The translations under genes and the position numbers were made by a program. Under the pieces are notes generated by a model. It was not told where the DNA came from. It saw only the letters and a list, made by a program, of their open reading frames with translations, and searched no databases. This document shows, piece by piece, positions 27,801 to 36,477 of a stretch of 64,000 bases of DNA. Source of the stretch: Flavobacterium fryxellicola (GTDB lineage: Bacteria; Bacteroidota; Bacteroidia; Flavobacteriales; Flavobacteriaceae); contig NZ_FRDK01000001.1 in NCBI RefSeq assembly GCF_900143245.1, positions 682,001 to 746,000 of the forward strand, in the 5' to 3' direction. Position 1 is the first letter of the stretch. The number at the start of each line of letters is the position of its first letter.

Positions 27801-28613
27801 ATGAATTATTCGTACATTATTATTGATGCTAATCAAGAAGATGTTTTGAAAACAAAAGGCATTGCTGATCGTTTTTCGGAGCTTGAATTTCTAGCATCCG
27901 CAAATAATTATTCGGAGGGACTAAATCTTATATTGGAACACACGCCTGCACTAGTATTTCTAGAAATAGATCCTGCTACAACAACTAGTAATTTGTCTCT
28001 AGCACTTATTAATGAGTTGCACCGATATTTAAAAGTGATTCCTAAAATTATTGTTACAACCAGCAAAAAAGACTTAGCCTTTGAGGCAATACAGCACGGA
28101 GTCACAGATTATTTATTAAAACCGTTGTTGCGTATCGATTTAATCAAATTAACTTTAAAATTGAATAAGTCGAAAGTTGAAAAAGCAGAGGATTTAAATG
28201 AGCCTATTTTTAATGATGTGAAGCCAGTATTTCTGCCTCAACAGGAAACAGTAAGTCAAGGTCAATCGTTGACTTTATGTATTAAGTCTTATGGGGATTA
28301 TCGCTACATCGATGCAAAAGACATCTGTTACCTTCGAGCGGATAATAACTCAACGGACCTTCATTTGTACAATGGAGAAATGATAACGGCATTTAAGACA
28401 TTAAAACACTTTGAAGGGGTGTTGTCCTACCCCTTTATCAGAATCCACAACAGTTACATTGTCAATCGCAATTATATTTCAAGAATTCATAGCGGAAATT
28501 CAGTTTGTTATATTAAAAACAGTGCTGTAAAACTTCCTTTTTCTAAATCGTACAAGGTAAATATTGATCTTATTATCTCAGAATTTGCCAACGGAAATTA
28601 TCTTGAAATCTAA
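27801..28613 (+). CDS. LytTR response regulator with a Glu-substituted receiver domain
   Basis: A 270-aa DNA-binding regulator. The N-terminal receiver-like domain spans about 1-120; the LytTR domain spans about 160-265 (LTLCIKSYGDYRYIDAKDICYLRAD, FIRIHNSYIVNRNYI). In the receiver the phosphoacceptor Asp is replaced by Glu55 (ALVFLEIDP), and the N-terminal acidic pair is reduced to one Asp (YIIIDANQ). The switch Lys is kept (LLKPL). Phosphorylation is therefore unlikely; Glu may mimic the active state. A TTG one codon earlier could also start the gene. It lies upstream of the repeat-peptide gene and TPR kinase on the same strand; no cognate LytS-type kinase is adjacent. Confidence 0.85.
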   Translation: MNYSYIIIDANQEDVLKTKGIADRFSELEFLASANNYSEGLNLILEHTPALVFLEIDPATTTSNLSLALINELHRYLKVIPKIIVTTSKKDLAFEAIQHGVTDYLLKPLLRIDLIKLTLKLNKSKVEKAEDLNEPIFNDVKPVFLPQQETVSQGQSLTLCIKSYGDYRYIDAKDICYLRADNNSTDLHLYNGEMITAFKTLKHFEGVLSYPFIRIHNSYIVNRNYISRIHSGNSVCYIKNSAVKLPFSKSYKVNIDLIISEFANGNYLEI

Positions 28614-28789
28614 AAAATAGTCATCTACTTTAATTTGGCGGTCATTCACTCTTAAACGACCCCATTCTACCATAAACGCTGTTTTTTAGAGAATAAACTG
28701 ATGTTGTCTGTGTAGTTTTACAAAAGATTTAACGCTAATGTGATTCTAAAACAAACAAACAAATAACAAAAATACAAAATCCCCAAATT

Positions 28790-29074
28790 ATGAAAAAAGC
28801 AATTTTAACAATCGGTTTATTCTCCTTAGTAATGGTGTTGACTTCATTCACAACTCCAAACACAGATCCTATAATACTAATTGATGCGAATGGTAATGTA
28901 GAATTAATAGGCTCGGGTTCAATCGGTGGAAACAAAAAAGTAGATCTAATAGGTTCGGGATCAATAGGAGGAAATAAGAAAGTAGATTTGATTGGTTCAG
29001 GATCTATTGGTGGTAATAAAAAAGTTGATCTTATTGGATCTGGTTCAATAGGAGGAAATAAAAAGGTGGACTAA
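28790..29074 (+). CDS. small exported protein of 14-residue tandem repeats
   Basis: 94 aa, not recognised as a known family. Residues 1-21 are a signal peptide (MKKAILTIGLFSLVMVLTSF). A short spacer ending in IDANGN leads into four repeats of VDLIGSGSIGGNKK (residues 37-50, 51-64, 65-78, 79-92) and a final VD. Repeat 1 has Glu for Asp; repeats 2-4 are identical in protein. Their DNA differs at 8-11 positions per pair, all silent, so the peptide is under strong selection. Glycine-serine-rich units ending in two Lys suggest a precursor cut at basic sites, or a surface repeat. The leader is A-rich and almost lacks G, as in well-translated genes of this phylum. It has its own terminator, so it is monocistronic ahead of the TPR kinase. 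Confidence 0.75.
   Translation: MKKAILTIGLFSLVMVLTSFTTPNTDPIILIDANGNVELIGSGSIGGNKKVDLIGSGSIGGNKKVDLIGSGSIGGNKKVDLIGSGSIGGNKKVD
28898..29071 (+). repeat. 42-bp coding tandem repeats, four copies plus 6 bp
   Basis: Units at 28898-28939, 28940-28981, 28982-29023 and 29024-29065, then GTGGAC. Pairwise differences among units 2-4 are 9, 11 and 8 nt, none changing an amino acid. Unit 1 differs from unit 2 by seven silent changes and one Glu/Asp change. Confidence 0.95.
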
Positions 29075-29102
29075 GAAGTTTTTAAGTTTTATAAAAATAG
29101 TT

Positions 29103-29137
29103 AAAGGATGTCAATTTTATTGATATCCTTTTTTTTT
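29103..29137 (+). terminator. terminator of the repeat-peptide gene
   Basis: A 13-bp stem with one G-U pair (AAAGGATGTCAAT with ATTGATATCCTTT) is followed by T residues. An ATG for the downstream kinase ORF lies inside this stem, which argues against that start. Confidence 0.85.
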
Positions 29138-29150
29138 GTGAATACTTTTG
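29120..29150 (+). promoter_or_regulatory. promoter of the TPR histidine kinase operon
   Basis: TTG (29120-29122), 20 bp, TACTTTTG (29143-29150). A second -7 match, TATTTTTG, overlaps downstream (29152-29159). The TTG lies in the 3' arm of the preceding terminator hairpin. The start codon at 29180 is 29 bp downstream of the first -7 element. Confidence 0.6.
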
Positions 29151-29179
29151 CTATTTTTGATAAAAATCAAAAGGAACTA

Positions 29180-31204
29180 TTGAAAAGTATTTATCCTATA
29201 TTTTTGCTTCTAGCATTGTTTTTTTTCGGGTGCACCCAAAAAAAGAACTTTAACACCACGATTAATTCCTCAGAGGACAGTCTTTCGTCCTATCTTTCTT
29301 TAGCAAATGATTTTAATTTACCACAAGAAAAAAGAAAACAATTCAATCAGAAAGCCTTTTCTATCATTATTGATCAACCTAATGATTCATTAAATAAAGT
29401 CAATTTATTTAAAGTAGCGAATCGCTACTACAATATGGACAATTGGTCCGATTTTAAAAACACCGTAGATATTATTTTAGAAAAGACAAATCTTACTGGA
29501 GATACAATCAGTAAAACCAAAGCCTATACTTATTTAGGCGATTTTTATGTATCGCAGGCAATTTCTGATAGTGCTTTTATGTATTATTCCAAAGCAGAAA
29601 AGATGTATTTGCAAAGTAATGACAATTATAATTTGGCTAGAATTCGTTTAAACAAATCCATTCTACAATTTAACGAAGGCGATTTTTTAGGCAGTGAGAT
29701 CGCAGTTTTTAATGCTTTGCGTGCCGTAAAAGGAGAAAAGGCTAGTGATATAGTTTATGATTCCTATAGTTATTTGGGTCTAATACATAATGAATTGGGG
29801 AATTATGATCGAGCAATTGAATACAATTCGAAAGCGTTGACCAGTATCGATGATAAAACTTTGCCCTCTGTTTTTCAATCAAAAGCTACTTCCTTGAATA
29901 ATATGGGATATATTTACCAGAATATGAATCGCCACGATAAAGCAATTACTTATTTCCGAGAAGGATTAAAACAGGATAATTTAAAAACAGACAAGCCTTC
30001 TTTATATGCCATGCTAATAGATAATATAGCGTTCTCCAAATTTAAAAGCGGGGATTCTAGAGGTTTACCTGAATTATTTTATCAAGCGCTTCAACTTCGG
30101 GATAGCTTGCAATTAACCTCTGGAATCATCGCAAATAAAATGCATCTTTCAGAATATTTTGCTTTTAAAAAGGATACAGTAAAATCATTGCAGTATGCAA
30201 AGGAAGCATTGAATGAATCTGTGAGTTCTAAAAATTACAGGAGTGTATTAGCAGCACTAAAACGGTTGGCAATAATAGAGCCAAAAAATGCTTCAAATTA
30301 TACCAAACAATACATTGACATTAATGACAGTCTCCAAACGGCAGAGCGTAAAATGGGGGATAAATTCACCCGTATAGAGTATGAAACAGATGAAATAAAG
30401 GATGAAAATACCGATTTAGTAGCGCAAAATAGAAATTTAGTGTTTCTTTTTACTGCTTTAGGCGTATTGGGGTTGTTTATTTTTGTTATTAAAACCCAAA
30501 AGGCAAAAAACAGGGAGTTGCTATTCAAGCAGCAGCAACAAATTGCCAATGCAGAAATCTACAATTTGATGATCTCACAACAGAATACGATCGAAACGGG
30601 CAGAATTGAAGAGAAGAAAAGAGTAGCAAGGGAGCTGCATGATGGTGTGTTGGGAAGAATGTTTGGTGTGCGAATGAACTTAGATGGCTTAAATGGATTT
30701 CAAGATGAATTAGCGGTAAACCAGCGAACGAACTATTTGTCGGAATTGAAAAATATAGAGCAAGACATTCGTGAAATTTCGCATGATCTAAATAGAGAGA
30801 AGTCGGAATTAATTAATAACTTCGTCGCCATTATTGACGGCTTATTCGAAGAGCAAAAAAAGACCTATAAATCAAAACTAATTTCAATTGTGGATTCTGG
30901 TATTAAATGGGAAGTTGTTAGTAATTCTGTAAAAATTAATTTGTACCGGATTCTTCAAGAATCGCTTCAAAACATTAATAAATATGCTCAAGCTAACACC
31001 ATTCGCATCGAATTTAAAAAGGCGGAAGATCACTTGATTTTGAAAATGAGCGACGATGGAATAGGTTTTAATGTAAAAACAGCTAAGAAAGGAATTGGAT
31101 TACAAAACATCCTTTTTCGAACCAATGAATGTGATGGAGTTGTCGATATAAAATCAAAAAAAGGAGAAGGAACAATCATAACAGTTACCTTGCCAATAGA
31201 ATAA
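29180..31204 (+). CDS. TPR-containing sensor histidine kinase (HisKA_3 type)
   Basis: Membrane sensor kinase. I start it at TTG 29180, which has AAGGA just upstream and yields a perfect lipoprotein-like signal peptide (MKSIYPIFLLLALFFFGC, Cys18). The ATG at 29108 lies inside a terminator stem. 674 aa: TPR repeats at about 100-365 on the outer face (NNMGYIYQNMNRHDKAITYF is one), a membrane helix at 420-439 (LVFLFTALGVLGLFIFVI), a coiled coil, the phosphoacceptor His487 in KRVARELHDGVLGRMFG, and an HATPase domain (DDGIGFNV, KKGIGLQNI). The response regulator follows 18 bp later. Being TPR-based, it probably senses a peptide or protein ligand; the adjacent repeat peptide is a candidate, by context only. 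Confidence 0.88.
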   Translation: MKSIYPIFLLLALFFFGCTQKKNFNTTINSSEDSLSSYLSLANDFNLPQEKRKQFNQKAFSIIIDQPNDSLNKVNLFKVANRYYNMDNWSDFKNTVDIILEKTNLTGDTISKTKAYTYLGDFYVSQAISDSAFMYYSKAEKMYLQSNDNYNLARIRLNKSILQFNEGDFLGSEIAVFNALRAVKGEKASDIVYDSYSYLGLIHNELGNYDRAIEYNSKALTSIDDKTLPSVFQSKATSLNNMGYIYQNMNRHDKAITYFREGLKQDNLKTDKPSLYAMLIDNIAFSKFKSGDSRGLPELFYQALQLRDSLQLTSGIIANKMHLSEYFAFKKDTVKSLQYAKEALNESVSSKNYRSVLAALKRLAIIEPKNASNYTKQYIDINDSLQTAERKMGDKFTRIEYETDEIKDENTDLVAQNRNLVFLFTALGVLGLFIFVIKTQKAKNRELLFKQQQQIANAEIYNLMISQQNTIETGRIEEKKRVARELHDGVLGRMFGVRMNLDGLNGFQDELAVNQRTNYLSELKNIEQDIREISHDLNREKSELINNFVAIIDGLFEEQKKTYKSKLISIVDSGIKWEVVSNSVKINLYRILQESLQNINKYAQANTIRIEFKKAEDHLILKMSDDGIGFNVKTAKKGIGLQNILFRTNECDGVVDIKSKKGEGTIITVTLPIE

Positions 31205-31222
31205 AAAAGTAAACCAGAGAAG

Positions 31223-31918
31223 ATGATGATTGATTTAGCTACTAAAGAAACTGTTAAAAATAAAATACTAATTGTTGATGACCATCCTTTTATTATTGAA
31301 GGATATAAAAATGCAATCACAAGATACAATCCTAAAGAATTTGAATTTGTTATAACACAAGCTAAAGACTGTGAATCAGCGTATCGCATTATTACAAATC
31401 CCGCCATTGCTCCGTTTGATATTGCTTTCTTAGATATTAGCATGCCTCCTTATGAAGAAAAAGGCATGTTTTCCGGGGAAGATTTAGCAAAATTATTGTC
31501 GGACTACATGCCAAATTGCAAAATTATTTTGCTTACCATGTACACAGAGTTGCTGAAGATAAAAACAATTATTAAAACGATAGACCCAAACGGGTTGGTC
31601 ATAAAAAACGATTTAACTTTTGATGAATTGCTTTTTGCCTTTGATAAAGTTATAAAAAACGAAAAATATTACAGTGAATCTGTCCTTAAAATGTTAAAGC
31701 AATCCGAAGCGGATGCTATCGAAATAGATCAATTTGACAAGCAAATTTTATTTCACATTTCTAAAGGAACGACGTTACAGGATATGACGCAATACATTCC
31801 AATTTCAGTAGGTGCAATAGAAAGAAGGAAAATAAATTTAAAAGAATTATTAAAAATAGAAGAAGGCAGCGATGCTGACTTAGTGAAAGAAGCTAAAAAT
31901 AAAGGATTACTTTTTTGA
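31223..31918 (+). CDS. response regulator, NarL/LuxR-like, partner of the TPR kinase
   Basis: 231 aa. The receiver domain has all key residues: acidic pair Asp19-Asp20 (LIVDDHP), phosphoacceptor Asp71 (IAFLDISMP), Thr105 and Lys128 (LVIKND). The C-terminal helix-turn-helix (about 165-215; FDKQILFHISKGTTLQDM, YIPISVGAIERRK) is the LuxR-like variant I associate with flavobacterial regulators paired with HisKA_3 kinases. It begins 18 bp after the kinase stop with AGAGAAG upstream, so the two form an operon. ATG codons at 31223 and 31226 are both possible. A bidirectional terminator follows. Confidence 0.9.
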   Translation: MMIDLATKETVKNKILIVDDHPFIIEGYKNAITRYNPKEFEFVITQAKDCESAYRIITNPAIAPFDIAFLDISMPPYEEKGMFSGEDLAKLLSDYMPNCKIILLTMYTELLKIKTIIKTIDPNGLVIKNDLTFDELLFAFDKVIKNEKYYSESVLKMLKQSEADAIEIDQFDKQILFHISKGTTLQDMTQYIPISVGAIERRKINLKELLKIEEGSDADLVKEAKNKGLLF

Positions 31919-31941
31919 CGCTCTTGAAATTCAAATAAAAA

Positions 31942-31977
31942 ACAAAAACGACATTTTGATAAATGTCGTTTTTGTTT
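31942..31977. terminator. bidirectional terminator, response regulator / thiL
   Basis: A 15-bp perfect stem, ACAAAAACGACATTT with AAATGTCGTTTTTGT, with loop TGAT, lies between convergent stops. Confidence 0.88.
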
Positions 31978-31989
31978 TAGTAGTAATTT

Positions 31990-33036
31990 TTACTCACTCA
32001 AAGCATTCCACCCGCGCGCTTTAAGAGCAATTTTAGTATTTGCTCGAGTAACTAAATGAATCCCTTCACTTTCTTGAGTCATATGTCCAATAATGGTAAA
32101 ATTTGGATTCCCCTTTATTTTTTCAAAATCCTCCATTGCAATGGTGAAAAGTAGCTCATAATCTTCGCCGCCGTTTATGGCCACCGTTGTGCTATCAATA
32201 TTGAATTCTTCACATACATTGATAAACTGCGGATCGATTGGTAATTTGTCTTCGTATAAATTACAACCTACTCTAGATTGTTTGCACAAATGCATAATTT
32301 CTGATGACAGTCCATCAGAAATATCAATCATTGACGTAGGTTTTATCTCTAGAGCATGTAATAATGTTCGTACGTCTTTTCGAGCCTCCGGTTTCAGCTG
32401 ACGTTCTATTAAATAAGTATATCCGTCTAAGTCGGGTTGAGAATTTGGGTTTACTTGAAATACTTGTTTTTCTCTCTCTAAAACTTGTAAACCCATATAT
32501 GCAGCGCCAATATCACCGGTTACAACCAATAAATCTGTCTCTTTAGCGCCATTTCTATAAACAATTTCATCTGCATCAGCTTCGCCAATTGCGGTAATAC
32601 TTATAATTAATCCTTTTTGTGATGAGGTAGTGTCTCCGCCAATAACATCAACATTATATTCAATAGCCGCATGCGTGATTCCTGCAAACAACTCGTCTAA
32701 TGCCTCTAGTGGAAATCGATTAGATACTGCAACGGATACCGTAATATGAGTCGCTTTGGCATTCATGGCACAAATATCCGAAATGTTTACTACCACTGCT
32801 TTGTATCCCAAATGTTTTAAAGGCATGTAAGCCAAATCAAAATGCACGCCCTCAATTAATAAGTCAGTTGAAACTACTACTTTCTTATCCTTAAAATCCA
32901 AAACAGCAGCATCATCACCAATTCCTTTTAAAGTGGAAGGTTGGTTGATTTCGAAGTTTTTTGTCAAATGTTCTATCAATCCAAATTCGCCTAATTGTGC
33001 TATGCTAGTGCGCTGCGGGTTTTTATCTTCAATCAT
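31990..33036 (-). CDS. thiL: thiamine-monophosphate kinase
   Basis: Phosphorylates thiamine monophosphate to the active cofactor thiamine diphosphate. 348 aa, AIR-synthase fold. Key motifs are LGEFGLIEHL, GIGDDAAVL (nucleotide/metal loop), STDLLIEGVHFDL, NISDICAMNA, VIGGDTTSS, MIDISDGLSSE and GGEDYELLFT. It is a single gene, with no other thi gene near. A -7 match (TATATTTG on the minus strand, 33103-33110) lies 66 bp upstream of the start without a well-spaced TTG. Confidence 0.95.
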   Translation of the reverse strand: MIEDKNPQRTSIAQLGEFGLIEHLTKNFEINQPSTLKGIGDDAAVLDFKDKKVVVSTDLLIEGVHFDLAYMPLKHLGYKAVVVNISDICAMNAKATHITVSVAVSNRFPLEALDELFAGITHAAIEYNVDVIGGDTTSSQKGLIISITAIGEADADEIVYRNGAKETDLLVVTGDIGAAYMGLQVLEREKQVFQVNPNSQPDLDGYTYLIERQLKPEARKDVRTLLHALEIKPTSMIDISDGLSSEIMHLCKQSRVGCNLYEDKLPIDPQFINVCEEFNIDSTTVAINGGEDYELLFTIAMEDFEKIKGNPNFTIIGHMTQESEGIHLVTRANTKIALKARGWNALSE

Positions 33037-33187
33037 GATTTTTGTGGGGAATGAAGCAATTGCTCCATTCGTTTATGTTAATTTAAAACGGTTTTCAGAT
33101 TGCAAATATACAAAGAAATTTTCGCCTTGATTTCTACCAATTTTTATGAATTTTAAACGACCTTTAGAGGAGTTAAATAGGAATAAA

Positions 33188-34120
33188 ATGAAACCATTTG
33201 ATATAGTTACCATCACGGTAAATCCGGCCTTGGATAAAAGCACCCATTTTAAGGGATTAGTTCCCGAGCAAAAAATTAGATGCGATGAACCGCGCTATGA
33301 CGCTGGCGGGGGCGGAATAAATGTATCTAAAGCAATTTCTCGTTTGGGAGGAACATCGTTAGCGGTTTGTACTTCTGGCGGGCCAATAGGGGAGATGCTG
33401 GAGAAATTAATAAAAAAAGAAACAATCGAATATACAGCAATAAAGGTTCAAACCTGGACCAGAGAAAGTTTTGTTGCTGTAGATGACAATACCAATTCAC
33501 AATACCGATTTGGTTTTGCCGGGGGTAAAATTTCTGAGCAAGAAGAACAAAAGATACTCGAAATCCTATCAAATCTGACTCCGCAGTTTTTAGTAGCAAG
33601 CGGCAGTTTAAACGAAGGTTTATCGACGGATTTTTATCAAAAAATAGCTAAAATAGCCAAAAAATCGAATTCTAAATTAATTGTTGATACTTCTGGCGAA
33701 GCTTTAAAAAAGGTTTTAGAAATTGGTGCGTACCTTATTAAACCTAATGTGGGTGAACTCGCTAAATTAATAGGTGTGGAGCGACTAGAACTAGAAGAAG
33801 TAAATGAAGCCGCCAAACAAATCATTGCCAAGGGCGGAGCCGAAATTGTAGTGGTTTCTCTTGGTCCACAAGGAGCGGTCTTAGTTACCAAAGATTCTTG
33901 TGATTTTGTTCCAGCTCCAAATGTGGTCAAAAAAAGTACTGTTGGCGCAGGAGATAGTATGGTTGGAGGAATGGTTTGGGCACTCTCACAAAATAAATCA
34001 TTAAAAGAAGTAATTCGTTGGGGCGTAGCTTGCGGTTCTGCAGCTACCATGAATGAAGGAACGCAGTTGTTTAAACGAGAAGACGCACAACGATTGTTTG
34101 GGTGGTTGAAGGGTAAATAA
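33188..34120 (+). CDS. pfkB: 6-phosphofructokinase, PfkB type
   Basis: Ribokinase-fold kinase that phosphorylates fructose 6-phosphate (or a related hexose phosphate). 310 aa from ATG 33188, which has AGGA upstream and begins like E. coli PfkB; an ATG at 33146 would add 14 odd residues. It resembles E. coli PfkB along its whole length: RCDEPRYDAGGGGINVSKAI, WTRESF, SGEALKKVLEIG, KPNVGEL, VVVSLGPQGA, STVGAGDSMVGG (catalytic Asp) and CGSAATMNEGTQL. A 1-phosphofructokinase or tagatose-6-phosphate kinase is the alternative, but no sugar-uptake genes are near. Confidence 0.87.
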   Translation: MKPFDIVTITVNPALDKSTHFKGLVPEQKIRCDEPRYDAGGGGINVSKAISRLGGTSLAVCTSGGPIGEMLEKLIKKETIEYTAIKVQTWTRESFVAVDDNTNSQYRFGFAGGKISEQEEQKILEILSNLTPQFLVASGSLNEGLSTDFYQKIAKIAKKSNSKLIVDTSGEALKKVLEIGAYLIKPNVGELAKLIGVERLELEEVNEAAKQIIAKGGAEIVVVSLGPQGAVLVTKDSCDFVPAPNVVKKSTVGAGDSMVGGMVWALSQNKSLKEVIRWGVACGSAATMNEGTQLFKREDAQRLFGWLKGK

Positions 34121-34180
34121 ATTTAATTAAGTCCAATAGAGGTATGATGCAGTGATGCACTGCATGATTCTCTACTATAC

Positions 34181-34215
34181 AAAAAAAACCTGATAATTTT
34201 TACATTATCAGGTTT
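34181..34215 (-). terminator. terminator of lepA
   Basis: A 12-bp stem, AAACCTGATAAT with ATTATCAGGTTT. Eight A on the plus strand give U8 on the minus strand, so it best serves lepA; it may also stop pfkB. Confidence 0.75.
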
Positions 34216-34228
34216 CTCTATATTGTGG

Positions 34229-34253
34229 TTCCCCCTTCGGGGGTTCAGGGGCT
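34229..34253. repeat. GC-rich UUCG-type hairpin next to the lepA stop
   Basis: CCCCCTTCGGGGG (34231-34243) forms a stable cUUCGg hairpin inside an A/T-rich region, directly beside the lepA stop. It looks like a short genus-specific intergenic repeat; a second copy is not present in this window. Confidence 0.4.
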
Positions 34254-36050
34254 TTAATCATTCAACTTTAAAACAGCCATAAAGGCTTCTTGTGGAATCT
34301 CAACATTCCCCACCAGTCTCATGCGTTTTTTACCTTTTTTCTGTTTTTCTAATAATTTACGTTTACGAGAAATATCTCCACCATAACATTTTGCAGTTAC
34401 ATCTTTACGCAAGGCTTTTATGGTTTCACGCGAAATTACTTTTACCCCAATAGCAGCTTGAATCGGAATATCAAATTGTTGACGTGGAATCAATTCTCTC
34501 AATTTTTCACACATTTTTTTACCTATGGAATATGCATTATCTGTGTGCATCAAAGATGATAAAGCATCGACAATGGTGGAATTTAACAATATATCCACTT
34601 TTACCAAGTTAGAAGTTCGCAGCCCAATTGGCGTATAATCAAAGGAAGCGTACCCTTTAGAAACCGTTTTTAAACGATCGTAAAAATCAAATACGATCTC
34701 TGCCAGTGGCATGTCAAAAGTCAATTCAACACGTTCTGTAGTCAAATACGTTTGGTTGGTAATCAATCCCCGTTTTTCGATACACAAACTCATTACGTTT
34801 CCAACGTAATCCGATTTAGTAATGATGGTGGCTTTTATAAAAGGTTCTTCAACATGATCTAAACGGGAAGGTTCCGGCAAATCAGATGGATTATTGACAA
34901 TTAAAACCGTAGTTGGATCTTTTTTAGTAAAAGCATGGTAGGAAACGTTTGGAACTGTTGTAATAACAGTCATGTTAAACTCACGCTCTAATCTTTCTTG
35001 GATAATTTCCATGTGTAGCATTCCCAAGAATCCACAACGGAAACCAAATCCTAACGCCGCTGAACTTTCTGGTAAAAATACCAATGAAGCATCATTCAGT
35101 TGTAGTTTTTCCATTGAGTTTCTTAACTCTTCGTAATCTTCAGTATCTACAGGATAAATTCCAGCAAAAACCATTGGCTTCACATCTTCAAAACCTTTAA
35201 TTGTATTGATTGTAGGCGTTTTTGCATCCGTCAACGTATCTCCTACTTTTACTTCTTTGGCTTCTTTAATTCCAGAAATCAAATACCCAACATCACCCGC
35301 TGAAATTACATTTTTCGGAACTTGATTTAATTTTAAAGTCCCAATTTCGTCCGCAAAATATTCGTTTCCGGTAGCCATGAATTTAATCTTCTGCCCTTTT
35401 TTAATCTGTCCGTTTTTTACACGGAAAATAACTTCAATTCCACGAAAAGGATTATAGTGAGAGTCAAAGATTAAAGCCTGCAGTGGTTCATCGACATTTC
35501 CTTTGGGAGGCGGAATTCTTTCGATTATTGCGGCCAAAATATTTTCAACGCCAAGTCCTGTTTTGCCTGAAGCATGAATGATGTCTTCTAATTTACAACC
35601 TAATAAATCTACAATGTCATCACTTACTTCCTCAGGATTTGCACTTGGTAAATCCACTTTATTCAAAACCGGAATAATTTCCAAGTCATTTTCAAGAGCC
35701 AAATATAAATTTGAAATTGTTTGTGCTTGTATGCTTTGAGCAGCATCTACAATCAAAAGTGCACCTTCACAAGCAGCAATAGATCGAGAAACTTCATAAG
35801 AGAAATCGACGTGACCTGGAGTGTCAATCAAATTCAAGATGTATTCTTGACCTTTGTAGGTGTATTCCATCTGGATTGCATGACTCTTAATGGTAATCCC
35901 ACGCTCACGCTCTAAGTCCATGTTATCCAGCAATTGTGCCTTCTCTTCACGAGCCGTAACGGTTTGAGTCGCCCCAAGTAAACGATCCGCAAGCGTACTT
36001 TTCCCGTGATCAATATGGGCAATAATGCAAAAATTCCTTATGTGTTTCAT
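34254..36050 (-). CDS. lepA: elongation factor 4 (LepA)
   Basis: Ribosome-associated GTPase related to EF-G that acts on stalled or early-assembly ribosomes. 598 aa. G1 is [10 protein letters not shown]2/switch [17 protein letters not shown]3 DTPGHVDF, G4 NKVDLP. The LepA-specific C-terminal domain is present ([49 protein letters not shown]). The region upstream of the start holds an unusual GC-rich block, so its promoter is uncertain; TACATTTG on the minus strand (36246-36253) is a possible -7 element beyond that block. Confidence 0.97.
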   Translation of the reverse strand: MKHIRNFCIIAHIDHGKSTLADRLLGATQTVTAREEKAQLLDNMDLERERGITIKSHAIQMEYTYKGQEYILNLIDTPGHVDFSYEVSRSIAACEGALLIVDAAQSIQAQTISNLYLALENDLEIIPVLNKVDLPSANPEEVSDDIVDLLGCKLEDIIHASGKTGLGVENILAAIIERIPPPKGNVDEPLQALIFDSHYNPFRGIEVIFRVKNGQIKKGQKIKFMATGNEYFADEIGTLKLNQVPKNVISAGDVGYLISGIKEAKEVKVGDTLTDAKTPTINTIKGFEDVKPMVFAGIYPVDTEDYEELRNSMEKLQLNDASLVFLPESSAALGFGFRCGFLGMLHMEIIQERLEREFNMTVITTVPNVSYHAFTKKDPTTVLIVNNPSDLPEPSRLDHVEEPFIKATIITKSDYVGNVMSLCIEKRGLITNQTYLTTERVELTFDMPLAEIVFDFYDRLKTVSKGYASFDYTPIGLRTSNLVKVDILLNSTIVDALSSLMHTDNAYSIGKKMCEKLRELIPRQQFDIPIQAAIGVKVISRETIKALRKDVTAKCYGGDISRKRKLLEKQKKGKKRMRLVGNVEIPQEAFMAVLKLND

Positions 36051-36477
36051 GTTCTGTATATGTCAATATTAGATGTCATGCTGAGCATAGTCGCAGTGTG
36101 GGCGTGCCCTCACTTACACTATCGTTCCAGCTCGGTCGGGCTATTCGTTACAAGTCCTCATAAAGTTGCGCTATCGCTACACTTTATTGTGGGCTTTCCT
36201 CTTCTATCCCTCACGCGCAAACCCGTCAGTACGACAATTAATTTGCAAATGTAAGTTAAAAGTTTTGATTGGAGATTGAACAGAAGCTAATGTTAAGAAT
36301 CTGAAATCTATTTTTTTTAAAGGTTTCTTAATTAGCAGCTTCCTGTTTTTTAATAGCATAGATAAAGCTGCGTTGCGTGCAATAAATGAAACTTAAATAC
36401 AATTTTATTTTACCTTCGTTCCTAGACAATTTTGTACTTTTGAGCATCACCAGAGGTTCAGTTCCTAACACATAAAA
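36051..36477. other. intergenic region with a GC-rich block upstream of lepA
   Basis: 427 bp between divergent genes. Bases 36061-36240 are about 48% G+C (87 of 180), against 27% in the next 60 bp. The block has self-complementary parts: GGGC-GT-GCCC near 36100 and ATAAAGT with ACTTTAT around 36170-36187. An 82-codon open frame crosses it but shows no protein-like features. It looks like a noncoding repeat inserted between lepA and its likely -7 element. Confidence 0.5.

Noticed and set aside
29108-29179. N-terminal extension of the TPR kinase from ATG 29108
   Set aside because: The ATG lies in the stem of the preceding terminator and upstream of the best promoter; the extension gives a poorer signal peptide than the TTG start at 29180.
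36006-36254. 82-codon open frame across the GC-rich block upstream of lepA
   Set aside because: It has no start signal, domain or signal peptide and overlaps the lepA start; the block reads better as a noncoding repeat.
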